Positions 28,826-37,871 of a DNA stretch of 64,000 nt are shown here, piece by piece; positions within the stretch are counted from its first letter, which is position 1; every line of letters starts with the position of its first letter. The position numbers and the translations under genes were made by a program. Below the pieces are notes generated by a model, which was not told the DNA's origin, made no database searches, and saw nothing but the letters and a program-made list of their open reading frames with translations. Source of the stretch: Escherichia sp. ESNIH1 (GTDB lineage Bacteria; Pseudomonadota; Gammaproteobacteria; Enterobacterales; Enterobacteriaceae); the NCBI GenBank assembly GCA_002918705.1, contig PQKR01000005.1, forward strand, positions 186,001 through 250,000, read 5' to 3'.

Positions 28826-29800
28826 ATGAAGCCGTCCATCATCCTGTACAAAGCACTGCCTGACGATCTGCACCAGCGTCTGGAAGACCACTTTACCGTC
28901 ACCCGGGTTGATAACCTTGACCCGGAGACGGTGCAAAAAAACACGGAGGCGTTTGCAAATGCAGAGGGCTTGCTGGGTTCAAGTGAGAAAGTGGACGCGG
29001 CGCTGCTGGAAAAGATGCCGAAGCTGCGTGCCGCCTCTACCGTATCGGTTGGCTACGATCAGTTTGATGTCGATGCGCTGAACGCGCGGGGCATTTTCCT
29101 GATGCATACTCCTACCGTGCTGACGGAGACGGTCGCCGATACCATGATGGCGCTGGTGCTCAGCACCGCCCGCCGCGTAGTAGAAGTGGCGGAGCGAGTA
29201 AAAGCAGGCGAATGGAAACAGGGCATTGGTCCGGACTGGTTCGGCATCGACGTGCACCACAAAACGCTGGGGATTATCGGCATGGGCCGCATTGGGCTGG
29301 CGCTGGCGCAGCGGGCGCACTTTGGTTTCGGTATGCCGATCCTCTATAACGCCCGCCGCCATCACAGCGAGGCGGAAGAGCATTTCCAGGCCCGTTACTG
29401 TGATATCGATACCCTGCTGCAGGAGTCAGACTATGTCTGCGTAGTGCTGCCGCTGACCGACGAGACGTACCACATGATTGGCGCGGAGCAGTTCAAGAAG
29501 ATGAAGTCATCAGCCATCTTTATCAACGCCGGTCGTGGCCCGGTGGTCGACGAGCAGGCGCTGATTGCGGCGCTGAAAAGCGGTGAGATCCACGCCGCCG
29601 GGCTGGACGTCTTCGAGCAGGAGCCGCTGCCGGTGGACTCGCCGCTGTTGAGCCTGCCGAACGTCGTCGCCCTGCCCCATATCGGCTCGGCAACGCACGA
29701 GACGCGCTACAACATGGCCGCCTGCGCCGTCGATAACCTGATCGACGCCCTTAACGGCAAGGTAGAGAAGAACTGCGTGAATCCGCAGATAGCGAAGTAA
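28826..29800 (+). CDS. ghrB: 2-ketoaldonate / glyoxylate-hydroxypyruvate reductase GhrB (KguD role)
   Basis: A D-isomer-specific 2-hydroxyacid dehydrogenase of 324 residues, the same length as E. coli GhrB (TkrA/TiaE) and highly similar. The Rossmann motif GMGRIG lies near residues 152-157; catalytic Arg (NAGRG region), Glu (DVFEQEP) and His (PHIGSATHE) are intact. E. coli GhrB reduces glyoxylate, hydroxypyruvate and 2-ketogluconate. As last gene of the kgu operon it occupies the place of KguD, the 2-keto-6-phosphogluconate reductase giving 6-phosphogluconate. GGAG precedes the ATG at 28826. Confidence 0.93.
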   Translation: MKPSIILYKALPDDLHQRLEDHFTVTRVDNLDPETVQKNTEAFANAEGLLGSSEKVDAALLEKMPKLRAASTVSVGYDQFDVDALNARGIFLMHTPTVLTETVADTMMALVLSTARRVVEVAERVKAGEWKQGIGPDWFGIDVHHKTLGIIGMGRIGLALAQRAHFGFGMPILYNARRHHSEAEEHFQARYCDIDTLLQESDYVCVVLPLTDETYHMIGAEQFKKMKSSAIFINAGRGPVVDEQALIAALKSGEIHAAGLDVFEQEPLPVDSPLLSLPNVVALPHIGSATHETRYNMAACAVDNLIDALNGKVEKNCVNPQIAK

Positions 29801-29812
29801 AACGCAGAAAAC

Positions 29813-29839
29813 AAAAAACCCGCCGAGGCGGGTTTTTTT
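29813..29839. terminator. Bidirectional terminator between ghrB and cspA
   Basis: A-run, CCCGCC, short GA loop, GGCGGG, T-run. With A and T tracts on both sides it can terminate the kgu operon (+) and cspA (-), which converge here. Confidence 0.93.
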
Positions 29840-29863
29840 AACATCGTGCTTTAAACGTTAAGC

Positions 29864-30076
29864 TTACAGGCTTACAACGTTACCAGCAGACGGGCCTTTA
29901 GCGCCGCTTTCGATGGTGAAGGATACTTTCTGGCCTTCATCAAGAGATTTGTAGCCATCGTTCTGGATAGCAGAGAAGTGTACGAACACATCTTTAGAGC
30001 CATCGTCAGGAGTGATGAAGCCGAAACCTTTGTCAGCGTTAAACCATTTTACTAAACCAGTCATTTTGTTAGACAT
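29864..30076 (-). CDS. cspA: Major cold-shock protein CspA
   Basis: A 70-residue single-domain RNA chaperone that melts structured mRNA after cold shock. RNP1 (KGFGFI) and RNP2 (VFVHF) are intact. It differs from E. coli CspA at only a few positions (for example [18 protein letters not shown]). The long leader upstream is also conserved, which identifies it as cspA rather than another csp paralogue. From memory, E. coli carries cspA between yiaG and glyS on the opposite strand; here it lies between ghrB and yiaF. Confidence 0.96.
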   Translation of the reverse strand: MSNKMTGLVKWFNADKGFGFITPDDGSKDVFVHFSAIQNDGYKSLDEGQKVSFTIESGAKGPSAGNVVSL

Positions 30077-30232
30077 AGATATTACCTTTTTAATTAAGTT
30101 TGCCTTCCGGCGCTATGGCGTGCTTTACAGATTTTTTAAGCGATAAAGGAGAGCTCACTACGAGGAGTATCTATGATAACTCTTGAAGGGGACTGCTTTA
30201 CTAAACTGCTTTAAGGTCTGTATATCAAACCG
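30077..30232 (-). promoter_or_regulatory. cspA 5' leader (thermosensing mRNA, cold box)
   Basis: About 155 nt upstream of cspA closely follow the E. coli cspA 5' UTR. It starts CGGTTTGATATACAGACC (cold box; E. coli has TGACGTACAGA), continues through CCCCTTCAAGAGTTATC and TCTGTAAAGCACGCCAT, and ends AAAAGGTAATATCTATG. In E. coli this RNA refolds in the cold to expose the ribosome-binding site. Confidence 0.9.
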
Positions 30233-30340
30233 ATGACGCATTAACTCATTTTACAGGCATCATGGCAAGCACTAATTGTTTTACTTACCTTTCATTACAA
30301 TGCCCCCGCCCGTAGACGGGGACATAGAGACGCTCGCGTA

Positions 30341-31051
30341 TTACTGCGTCGCGTTTACCGCCGCGCTCCAGGCCTGCGTAAACGCCTGATGCTGAGAGGC
30401 CAGCGGCCCAATCAGTGAATTATACTGGCTGGCCTGCTGAGAGGTCGGGAACTGAATACCGTTAGCCACAAAGCTCACCTGCGCCTCCTGCTGGGCGATA
30501 AAGTCACCTACCTGAACCAGCTGCTGGGTAAAGACCTGCGCCGCCGGGATCAGCGGCTGTAGCGCATTAGCTGGCTGGGTTACCACTTTCTCATAGACCT
30601 GATCGTAGACCGGCTTCAGGTCGTCGTTCAGCTTTAACGCGGAGCGAGAGGCATCCGCCTGAACTTTGGCATTCTGCAGCTGCTGGCTTAGCACGCCGAG
30701 AGAGCCGTTAGCCTGACGCAGCGGCTCGCGCTGGGTCATATAATCCTGCGGGACGCGGATGGCATTCACGCTGTCCACTACCGGGCGCAGACCGGCGTCC
30801 ATCGCCTGATTAACCTGCTGGGAGTAGCCATACAGAATGGCATAGTCCGACACGAAGGGGCCGAACTGCTTTTTCTGATCGGCAGTCAACGTCGGCAGTC
30901 GCTCACCGCTACGCATCGCTGTATTTTGCAGAAAATCGATAAACGCCTTGCGCTGATCGCCCTCTTTATCAAAACACCCACTCAGGCTAACTACCATTAA
31001 TAACGCCGCAAGAGGCGCGAACCAGCGAGAGCAGGACTTTCCTGTCGCCAT
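30341..31051 (-). CDS. yiaF: DUF3053 lipoprotein YiaF
   Basis: A 236-residue lipoprotein, the same length as E. coli YiaF. The signal peptide (MATGKSCSRWFAPLAALLMVV) ends in a lipobox with Cys26 (SLSGC). The mature part is helical and Gln/Ala-rich (DUF3053), with no catalytic motif; function is unknown. The start at 31051 has AAGGAG 8 nt upstream; fourteen further open codons upstream are not supported. A CG-rich stem at about 30304-30321 lies beyond the stop but lacks a T-run. Confidence 0.93.
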   Translation of the reverse strand: MATGKSCSRWFAPLAALLMVVSLSGCFDKEGDQRKAFIDFLQNTAMRSGERLPTLTADQKKQFGPFVSDYAILYGYSQQVNQAMDAGLRPVVDSVNAIRVPQDYMTQREPLRQANGSLGVLSQQLQNAKVQADASRSALKLNDDLKPVYDQVYEKVVTQPANALQPLIPAAQVFTQQLVQVGDFIAQQEAQVSFVANGIQFPTSQQASQYNSLIGPLASQHQAFTQAWSAAVNATQ

Positions 31052-31431
31052 TTTATTACTCCTTTCACCCAAAAAAAGCGCACACCGGCACACGTGTGCC
31101 TGACGCTGACAAGGATAGTCCAGGTGAGCCGCGCAAGATACCCCTTTCGTTGCATTCTTGTGCGGAAAATCAGCAGGTAGAAAAATGACGCGACGGGGTG
31201 ATTAGCGATTTTTTTGCAAAGGATTGACGAAAATTTTCGTCTGGCAATGCAGCCAGCTAAATCAACCTGTTAGGTTGTAAAAAGTCACATAACTATGCAG
31301 GCCAAACGCGTAAAACTGATTTGTATGGCAAATAATTATCGCGCCCCGCCACCATGTTATTTTTTAGCGACTATTCTTAAATCTCTCTGTGCTGTTCACG
31401 GCCTCGTGATGTGATGTATGAGGAGTTTTCA
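31052..31431. promoter_or_regulatory. yiaF/yiaG divergent control region with three palindromes
   Basis: 380 bp without a gene. It contains three perfect inverted repeats: GGCACACGTGTGCC (31087-31100, near yiaF), GACGAAAATTTTCGTC (31226-31241) and CAACCT-GTT-AGGTTG (31263-31277). The second carries TTGACG on its left side, a possible -35. No known operator matched in my memory. YiaG is itself an HTH protein and could bind here. Confidence 0.55.
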
Positions 31432-31722
31432 ATGGAATATAAAGATCCAATGATTGAGCTGCTAAGCAGCCTGGAACAAATTGTTTTTAAAGATGAATCC
31501 CGGAAAGTAAGTCAGATCCAAAAACCCAATCCGTTTAGCGAATTTGAAAAGCTGCGCAAGGGTACGGGCCTGAAAATTGATGATTTTGCACGTGTAATGG
31601 GCGTTAGCGTAGCGATGGTGCATGAGTGGGAATCTAAACGAGTAAAACCTTCTACCACCGAGCTAAAACTGATGCGATTGATTCAGGCAAACCCACGCCT
31701 CAGCCGACAGCTGATGGAGTGA
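31432..31722 (+). CDS. yiaG: HTH-type transcriptional regulator YiaG
   Basis: A 96-residue Xre-family DNA-binding protein, same length as E. coli YiaG. The N-terminal half is polar. The helix-turn-helix spans about 45-80, with KIDDFARVMGVSVAMVHEWESKRVKPS giving the recognition helix. This is the HigA/antitoxin type of fold, but no toxin gene is adjacent; small basic relatives often autoregulate. The start at 31432 has GGAG 9 nt upstream; seven in-frame codons upstream are unlikely to be used. Function is unknown. Confidence 0.93.
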   Translation: MEYKDPMIELLSSLEQIVFKDESRKVSQIQKPNPFSEFEKLRKGTGLKIDDFARVMGVSVAMVHEWESKRVKPSTTELKLMRLIQANPRLSRQLME

Positions 31723-31746
31723 TTTTTTGCCCGCTTTACCTGTTTG

Positions 31747-31777
31747 AAAAAAATAAACCCGCCAGAGGCGGGTTTTT
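31747..31777. terminator. Bidirectional terminator between yiaG and glyS
   Basis: ACCCGCC, AGA loop, GGCGGGT with an A-rich left flank and TTTT right flank. It lies between the converging yiaG and glyS. Confidence 0.92.
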
Positions 31778-31798
31778 GGTTTTTGTAGCCAAACCGAA

Positions 31799-33868
31799 TT
31801 ACTGCAGCAGCGAAATATCCGCTACCTGCAGGAATAGCTCCCGCAGCTTCGACAGCAGCGTCAGGCGGTTGATACGCACGTCTTTATCTTCCGCGTTAAC
31901 CATCACCTGCTCGAAGAACTCATCGACCGGCTCACGCAGCGCCGCCAGCTCGATCAGCGCTTCCTGATAGCGCCCTTCGGCGAAGAACGGCTGAAGCTTA
32001 TCGCGCAGTACCACCAGATGGCCTGCCAGACGGATCTCCGCCGCCTCTTTCAGAACCGACGCGTGAACAATATCGTTCAGCGGCTCGCTGGACTTGGCCA
32101 GGATGTTGGAGACGCGCTTGTTCGCCGCCGCCAGCGCCGCTGCTTCCGGCAGAGAGCGGAAGTGCGAGACCGCCTTCATGCGGGCGTCAAAGTCGGCCGG
32201 ACGAGTCGGACGACGCGCCAATACCGCCTGGATGGTATCCACGGTGTAGCCTTCGTCCTGATACCAGGCGCGGAAGCGGCCCAGCATAAAGTCGATGACG
32301 TCATCCACGACCCTGGCGTTGGTCAGCTTGTCGCCGTACAGACGCACCGCTTCCTCAGTGAGGGTTTGCAGATCGAGGTTGAGGTTCTTCTCAACGATGA
32401 TACGCAGCACGCCCAGCGCGGCACGACGCAGCGCAAACGGATCTTTGTCGCCTTTCGGATGCTGGCCGATGCCAAAGATGCCCGCCAGGGTATCCATCTT
32501 ATCGGCGATGGCGACCGCACAGGCCACCAGGTTAGACGGCAGTGCGTCACCGGCAAAGCGCGGCTGGTACTGCTCGTTCAGCGCGATGGCCACCTCTTCG
32601 GCTTCGCCGTCATGACGCGCGTAGTGCATCCCCATCACGCCCTGGGTGTCGGTAAACTCAAACACCATATTGGTCATCAGGTCGCACTTAGAGAGCAGGC
32701 CCGCCCGCTCGGCGTGAGCCACGTCGGCGCCAATCTGGGTAGCAATCCAGCCGGAGAGCGCCATGATGCGATCGGTTTTGTCACGCAGGGTGCCCAGCTG
32801 CTGCTGGAACAGCACGGTCTGCAGACGCGGGAGATTGTCTTCCAGGCGTTTCTTACGGTCGGTATTGAAGAAGAACTCGGCATCTGCCAGACGCGGACGC
32901 ACCACCTTCTCGTTACCGGAGATGATCTGCTGCGGATCCTTCGACTCAATGTTGGAGACGAAGATAAAGTTCGGCAGCAGCTTGCCGTCGTTGGCGTAGA
33001 CCGGGAAGTACTTCTGGTCGCCCTTCATGGTGTAGACCAGCGCCTCAGCCGGCACGGCGAGGAACTTCTCTTCGAAGGTGGCGGTCAGCACCACCGGCCA
33101 CTCTACCAGCGAGGCAACCTCTTCCAGCAGGCTTTCGCTCAGGTCAGCGTTGCCGCCAATCTGGCGCGCCGCCGCTTCGGCGTCCGCTTTGATTTTCGCT
33201 TTACGCTGCTCGTAGTCGGCCATTACCTTGCCGCGCTCCAGCAGGATCTGCGGATACTGGTCGGCATTGTCGATGGTGAACTCCGGCTCGCCCATAAAGC
33301 GATGGCCGCGGATCACGCGATCGGAGTCGATGCCCAGAATAGTCGCCGGAATGACGTCGCTGCCCAGCAGCAGGGTCACGGTGTGCACCGGACGGACAAA
33401 CTGCACGTCGTTCGCGCCCCAGCGCATCAGTTTCGGGATCGGCAGCTTGGTCAGCGCGGTGGCGATCATGTTCGGCAGCAGCGCCTGCGCGCTTTCGCCT
33501 TTCACATGGGCGCGATAGAGCAGCCACTCGCCTTTATCGGTGGTCAGACGCTCGGCCTGGTCTACGGTGATACCGCAGCCGCGTGCCCAGCCCTCCGCCG
33601 CTTTGCTTGGTTTACCCTCGGCGTCAAACGCCTGGGAGATCGCCGGGCCGCGTTTTTCAACTTCGCGATCCGGCTGGGCGGCGGCAAGGTTAGCCACTTT
33701 CAGCGCCAGGCGACGCGGAGCGGCAAACCACTCTACGCTGCCGTGGGCGAGGCCGGCTGCATCCAGCTCGGCAGTAACGTTTGCAGCAAAGGACTCTGCC
33801 AGGCTGCGCAGGGCTTTTGGTGGCAGCTCTTCAGTGCCAATCTCCACCAGAAAAGTTTTCTCAGACAT
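31799..33868 (-). CDS. glyS: Glycyl-tRNA synthetase beta subunit
   Basis: The 689-residue beta subunit of the bacterial (alpha2-beta2) glycyl-tRNA synthetase, same length as E. coli GlyS. It binds tRNA-Gly and carries an HD-like domain in the centre ([20 protein letters not shown]...) and a C-terminal anticodon-binding DALR-type domain. It works with GlyQ, encoded 9 bp upstream. The long open frames seen on the opposite strand are codon-bias shadows. Confidence 0.98.
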   Translation of the reverse strand: MSEKTFLVEIGTEELPPKALRSLAESFAANVTAELDAAGLAHGSVEWFAAPRRLALKVANLAAAQPDREVEKRGPAISQAFDAEGKPSKAAEGWARGCGITVDQAERLTTDKGEWLLYRAHVKGESAQALLPNMIATALTKLPIPKLMRWGANDVQFVRPVHTVTLLLGSDVIPATILGIDSDRVIRGHRFMGEPEFTIDNADQYPQILLERGKVMADYEQRKAKIKADAEAAARQIGGNADLSESLLEEVASLVEWPVVLTATFEEKFLAVPAEALVYTMKGDQKYFPVYANDGKLLPNFIFVSNIESKDPQQIISGNEKVVRPRLADAEFFFNTDRKKRLEDNLPRLQTVLFQQQLGTLRDKTDRIMALSGWIATQIGADVAHAERAGLLSKCDLMTNMVFEFTDTQGVMGMHYARHDGEAEEVAIALNEQYQPRFAGDALPSNLVACAVAIADKMDTLAGIFGIGQHPKGDKDPFALRRAALGVLRIIVEKNLNLDLQTLTEEAVRLYGDKLTNARVVDDVIDFMLGRFRAWYQDEGYTVDTIQAVLARRPTRPADFDARMKAVSHFRSLPEAAALAAANKRVSNILAKSSEPLNDIVHASVLKEAAEIRLAGHLVVLRDKLQPFFAEGRYQEALIELAALREPVDEFFEQVMVNAEDKDVRINRLTLLSKLRELFLQVADISLLQ

Positions 33869-33877
33869 GGCCGCCTC

Positions 33878-34789
33878 TTATTTGTTTCGGTTGCACATCG
33901 GGAAGCCAAGGGCTTCACGGGACGCGTAGTAAGCCTCGGCAACAGCCTTGGTCAGCGTGCGGATGCGCAGAATATAGCGCTGACGCTCCGTCACGGAGAT
34001 GGCCTTACGCGCGTCCAGCAGGTTGAAGCTGTGGGCGGCCTTCAGAATACGTTCGTAGGCAGGCAGCGGGAGCGGATTTTCCAGCGCCAGCAGCTGCTGC
34101 GCCTCTTTCTCATACTGCTCGAAGCAGGTGAAGAGGAAGTCGACGTCGGCATGTTCGAAGTTATAGGTGGACTGCTCCACTTCGTTCTGGTGGAACACGT
34201 CGCCGTAGGTGGTTTTCCCCAGCGGGCCGTCGCTCCACACCAGGTCATAAACGCTGTCCACGCCCTGAATGTACATCGCCAGGCGCTCGAGACCGTAGGT
34301 GATCTCACCGGTCACCGGCTTACACTCCAGGCCGCCAACCTGCTGGAAGTAGGTGAACTGCGTCACTTCCATGCCGTTCAGCCACACTTCCCAGCCGAGA
34401 CCCCAGGCACCCAGAGTCGGGTTTTCCCAGTTATCTTCGACGAAGCGAATGTCATGAATGGTCGGATCCATACCCAGCTCTTTCAGCGATCCGAGATACA
34501 GCTCCTGGATATTGTCCGGCGACGGCTTGATGACCACCTGGAACTGATAGTAGTGCTGTAAGCGGTTCGGGTTTTCACCATAGCGGCCATCGGTCGGACG
34601 GCGTGACGGCTGCACGTAGGCAGCGGCCATCGGCTCCGGGCCGAGCGCACGCAGGCAGGTCATAGGATGGGAGGTGCCTGCGCCAACTTCCATGTCCAAC
34701 GGTTGAACAATGGTGCAGCCCTGGCGAGCCCAGTAATCCTGTAAGGTCAGGATCAGGCCCTGGAAGGTCCGGGTATCAAACTTTTGCAT
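33878..34789 (-). CDS. glyQ: Glycyl-tRNA synthetase alpha subunit
   Basis: The class II catalytic core subunit (303 residues, as in E. coli) that activates glycine and transfers it to tRNA-Gly together with GlyS. Conserved blocks are visible: [42 protein letters not shown] (motif 2 region) and the [11 protein letters not shown] motif 3 region with its ATP-binding Arg. It is the first gene of the glyQS operon. Confidence 0.98.
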   Translation of the reverse strand: MQKFDTRTFQGLILTLQDYWARQGCTIVQPLDMEVGAGTSHPMTCLRALGPEPMAAAYVQPSRRPTDGRYGENPNRLQHYYQFQVVIKPSPDNIQELYLGSLKELGMDPTIHDIRFVEDNWENPTLGAWGLGWEVWLNGMEVTQFTYFQQVGGLECKPVTGEITYGLERLAMYIQGVDSVYDLVWSDGPLGKTTYGDVFHQNEVEQSTYNFEHADVDFLFTCFEQYEKEAQQLLALENPLPLPAYERILKAAHSFNLLDARKAISVTERQRYILRIRTLTKAVAEAYYASREALGFPMCNRNK

Positions 34790-34894
34790 ATTATTTCGTG
34801 CTGGATACGTGTGGATTTAAAGGAAGCAGCCAGTATACCCATTGACCGCAAGATATACAGTACGAAACGGGGGTTGTTTGGGAAAATTGGCCTG

Positions 34895-35197
34895 CTAACG
34901 CATGGAAAGGTGTAAAAATTGCCCATCAGGATCGAAGGCGCAGACGAAGCGCTCTTCTCGTGGCGTCAAACCGCGCATCTCGTAGCTGGCCTGAAACTGC
35001 ACCAGCCCGGTAACTGCGATACTCTGCTCGCGCGTATTGTAGCGCTGCGCCGCGGTCTCCCGGCAGAGCTGCTCCATGCTCAGGGTCGTCGCCGGGCTCA
35101 CCTTCGGCTTATGAGCAGGTTGCACGGCGGCCTGCTGCGTCGATCCGCAGCCTACAAGCAGAAAAATTAGCGCCGTTATGCAACACTTTGTCATCAT
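34895..35197 (-). CDS. ysaB: Small lipoprotein YsaB
   Basis: A 100-residue lipoprotein with a short signal peptide and lipobox (LLVGC, Cys17). The C-terminal half (LSMEQLCRETAAQRYNT...FVCAFDPDGQFLHLSMR) matches E. coli YsaB in length and pattern, with two conserved cysteines that may form a disulphide. Function is unknown. It lies between glyQ and wecH as in E. coli. The second Met is an alternative start. Confidence 0.85.
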   Translation of the reverse strand: MMTKCCITALIFLLVGCGSTQQAAVQPAHKPKVSPATTLSMEQLCRETAAQRYNTREQSIAVTGLVQFQASYEMRGLTPREERFVCAFDPDGQFLHLSMR

Positions 35198-35290
35198 TTT
35201 AATCCCCGCCGGATGAGCTGGCTGTTATGTTATTTATTAGATAACACATGGTTATCGCTCTGTCATTGTTAGCGGGAGAAAGAGAGTCGG

Positions 35291-36283
35291 ATGGCGGCAA
35301 AAATCAGCTGGATTGATAACCTACGCGGGATCGCCTGCTTAATGGTGGTGATGATCCACACCACCAGCGGATACATTACGGATGCACAGAGCATCAGCCT
35401 GCTCAACTGGGATATTGCTAACGTTCTCAACTCGGCCTCGCGGGTCAGCGTCCCGCTGTTCTTTATGATCTCCGGCTACCTCTTCTTTGGCGAACGCAGC
35501 GCCCAGCCGCGCAATTTTCTGCGCATTGCGCTCTGCCTGCTCTTCTACAGCACCGTCGCCCTGCTCTACATCACGCTGTTTACCTCGATGAACGTCGAAC
35601 TGAGCCTGCGCAACCTGCTGCAGAAGCCGGTCTTCTACCACCTGTGGTTTTTCTTCGCGATTGTGGTGATCTACCTGGTCTCACCGCTGATTCAGGTGAA
35701 AAACGTCAGCGGCAAGATGCTACTGGCGCTGATGGTCGTGCTGGGGATTGTGGCGAACCCCAATACCGTGCCGCTGAAAGCGGGCGGCGTGGAGTGGCTA
35801 CCGGTGAATCTCTATATCGCCGGAGATACCTTCTACTACGTGCTCTACGGCCTGCTCGGTCGCGCCATCGGCACGATGGATACCGATAAAAAATACCTCA
35901 GCTGGATCTGCGGGGCGCTGTTTGTCATCGCGGTAACGATCATCTCGCGCGGCACTCTCTATGAGCTACGGTGGCGCGGCGACTTCGCCGATACCTGGTA
36001 TGTCTACTGCGGGCCAATGGTCTTTATCTGCGCGGTCTCGCTGCTAACGCTGGTGAAAAACAGGCTCAACACACGCCCGCTGCCGGGGCTGGGACTGATT
36101 TCACGGCATTCGCTGGGGATCTACGGCTTCCACGCGCTGGTGATCCACGCCCTGCGCACCCGCGGCATCGAGCTGCCCTGGCCAGTACCGGATATCGTGT
36201 GGATTTTCAGCGTGACGGTGGTGATTAGCCTGCTGTTGTCGATGGCCCTGCAACGCGTTGATACGCGTCGGTTTGTGAGTTGA
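35291..36283 (+). CDS. wecH: O-acetyltransferase WecH (enterobacterial common antigen)
   Basis: A 330-residue membrane-bound acyltransferase (acyltransferase 3 family) with about ten helices. In E. coli WecH (YiaH) adds O-acetyl groups to GlcNAc residues of enterobacterial common antigen. The family's N-terminal catalytic His is in [14 protein letters not shown], near residue 22. Length and sequence agree with E. coli (331). GGGAG lies ahead of the ATG. From memory E. coli has yiaB and yiaA between this gene and xylB; they are absent here. Confidence 0.93.
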   Translation: MAAKISWIDNLRGIACLMVVMIHTTSGYITDAQSISLLNWDIANVLNSASRVSVPLFFMISGYLFFGERSAQPRNFLRIALCLLFYSTVALLYITLFTSMNVELSLRNLLQKPVFYHLWFFFAIVVIYLVSPLIQVKNVSGKMLLALMVVLGIVANPNTVPLKAGGVEWLPVNLYIAGDTFYYVLYGLLGRAIGTMDTDKKYLSWICGALFVIAVTIISRGTLYELRWRGDFADTWYVYCGPMVFICAVSLLTLVKNRLNTRPLPGLGLISRHSLGIYGFHALVIHALRTRGIELPWPVPDIVWIFSVTVVISLLLSMALQRVDTRRFVS

Positions 36284-36287
36284 TAAC

Positions 36288-36318
36288 GCCCGGCGGCGCG
36301 TGCGCTTGCCGGGCCTAC
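36288..36318. repeat. Single REP between wecH and xylB
   Basis: One REP palindrome (GCCCGGCGGCGCG...CGGGCCTAC) in the 38-bp gap between the converging wecH and xylB. Confidence 0.88.
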
Positions 36319-36321
36319 GGA

Positions 36322-37776
36322 TCATGACATCAACGGTAATAACTGCTGATAAATTTTACGGAAGATCTCGCGCCGGGGCGCATAGTCCCGATGGCGTGCT
36401 GCATCCGGACGATGGGCCTGCTCCAGCGGCAGCTGTGGGAGAAGATCGGCCAGCGGCGTCTCGGGGTTAACGGCAATCTGCGCTAGCCGGGCCGCGCCCA
36501 GTGCCGGACCGACGTCCCCTCCGGTGCGGTAGTCGAGCTGCTGGCCGCTAATATCCGCCAGCATTTGCCGCCAGTAAGCGCTTCGCGCTCCGCCGCCGAT
36601 CAGGGTGATGCTCTTCGGCGTGACGCCGCAGGCATGCACCGCATCCATCCCGTCCGCCAGCGCGTAGCCAACCCCCTCCAGCACCGCCCGGGCCAGCTCG
36701 CGCTGTCCATGCTGATGCGTCAGGCCAAAGAAAACGCCCTTCGCCTGCGGATTGTTGTGCGGAGTGCGCTCTCCGGAGAGGTAGGGTAAAAACCAGAGAT
36801 CGCCTGCGCGCTCGTCCGCCTGCTCCGCCGCTGTAATTAGCTCAGAGACCGAACCCAGCCCGGTGAGCGCTGCCGCCCAGTCGAGGCAGGAGGCCGCGCT
36901 GAGCATCACCGACATTAGGTGCCAGCGATCGGGCAGCGCATGACAGAAGCTGTGCACGGCGCTCTCGGGCTTGCTAAGGAAACCATTGCTGACCGCGAAA
37001 TAGACGCCTGAGGTGCCCAGGGAGAGCATCGCCTGCCCGGCGTCTGCCATGCCGACGCCGACCGCGCCCGCGGCGTTATCTCCGCCTCCGGCCACAACCG
37101 GCACGGCAGGCATCCCCCATCCGGCAGCCACCTCCGGCAGCAGGTGACCGGTGATCTCACTGCCCTCAAACAGGGCGGGCATGTTATCCCGAGAGAGACC
37201 GCAGGCGGCCAGCATCTCATCACTCCAGTCGCGTTTGCCCACGTCCAGCCATAGGGTTCCCGCCGCGTCGGACATATCGCTGGCGTACTCCCCGGTCATG
37301 CGCAGACGCAGATAATCTTTCGGCAGCAGCACCTTCGCTACCCGGGCAAACACCTCCGGCTCGTGGCGCTTGACCCACAGCAGCTTGGGTGCGGTAAAGC
37401 CAGGCATCATCAGGTTGCCGGTGATCTGCCGTGAGCCAGGCACCGCCGCTTCCAGCAGGGCACACTCCTCTGCACAGCGACCGTCATTCCACAGAATGGC
37501 CGGACGCAAAATGCGGTCGTCGCGGTCCAGCAGCGTTGCGCCGTGCATCTGCCCGGCAATGCCGATGGCCTTTACGCCGGACAGCGGCTGCTGCTGTGCC
37601 AGCGCCGTTAACGCGCGATCCGTCGCCAGCCACCACTGCTCGGGATCCTGTTCTGACCAGAGCGGATGCGGGCGTGAGACGGAAAGCTTCTCGGTGTGCG
37701 AAGCCAGCATCTCGCCCTGCTCGTTCAGCAGAATGGCTTTTACACCCGACGTGCCCAGATCGATGCCGATATACAT
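36322..37776 (-). CDS. xylB: D-xylulose kinase
   Basis: FGGY-family kinase that phosphorylates D-xylulose to xylulose-5-phosphate for the pentose-phosphate pathway. The 484 residues equal E. coli XylB. The substrate contacts Met77-His78 (GQMHG) and catalytic base Asp233 (GGGDNAAGAVG) are in E. coli positions. The N-terminal GIDLGTSGVK phosphate loop is intact. I start at 37776, with GGAG 9 nt upstream. A REP pair separates it from xylA. Confidence 0.98.
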   Translation of the reverse strand: MYIGIDLGTSGVKAILLNEQGEMLASHTEKLSVSRPHPLWSEQDPEQWWLATDRALTALAQQQPLSGVKAIGIAGQMHGATLLDRDDRILRPAILWNDGRCAEECALLEAAVPGSRQITGNLMMPGFTAPKLLWVKRHEPEVFARVAKVLLPKDYLRLRMTGEYASDMSDAAGTLWLDVGKRDWSDEMLAACGLSRDNMPALFEGSEITGHLLPEVAAGWGMPAVPVVAGGGDNAAGAVGVGMADAGQAMLSLGTSGVYFAVSNGFLSKPESAVHSFCHALPDRWHLMSVMLSAASCLDWAAALTGLGSVSELITAAEQADERAGDLWFLPYLSGERTPHNNPQAKGVFFGLTHQHGQRELARAVLEGVGYALADGMDAVHACGVTPKSITLIGGGARSAYWRQMLADISGQQLDYRTGGDVGPALGAARLAQIAVNPETPLADLLPQLPLEQAHRPDAARHRDYAPRREIFRKIYQQLLPLMS

Positions 37777-37797
37777 AGCAGTGACTCCCTTGAAAAC

Positions 37798-37864
37798 GCC
37801 GGGCGGCACTGCGTTTGCCCGGCCTACAGGATCGTAGGCCCGGTAAGCGCAGCGCCACCGGGCA
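37798..37864. repeat. REP pair between xylA and xylB
   Basis: Two inverted REPs in the 95-bp xylA-xylB gap (GCCGGGCGGC... and GTAGGCCCGGTAAGC...), likely to slow 3' decay of the xylA part of the message. Confidence 0.88.
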
Positions 37865-37871
37865 TTGCTGA

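Noticed and set aside
30304-30321. CCCCG/CGGGG stem as terminator of yiaF
   Set aside because: No T-run follows on the yiaF strand, so the evidence is too weak to call.
32018-34561. An 847-codon open frame on the plus strand opposite glyS and glyQ
   Set aside because: It is antisense to two conserved essential genes, is rich in His/Gln/Arg as expected from reversed GC-biased codons, and has no recognisable domain.
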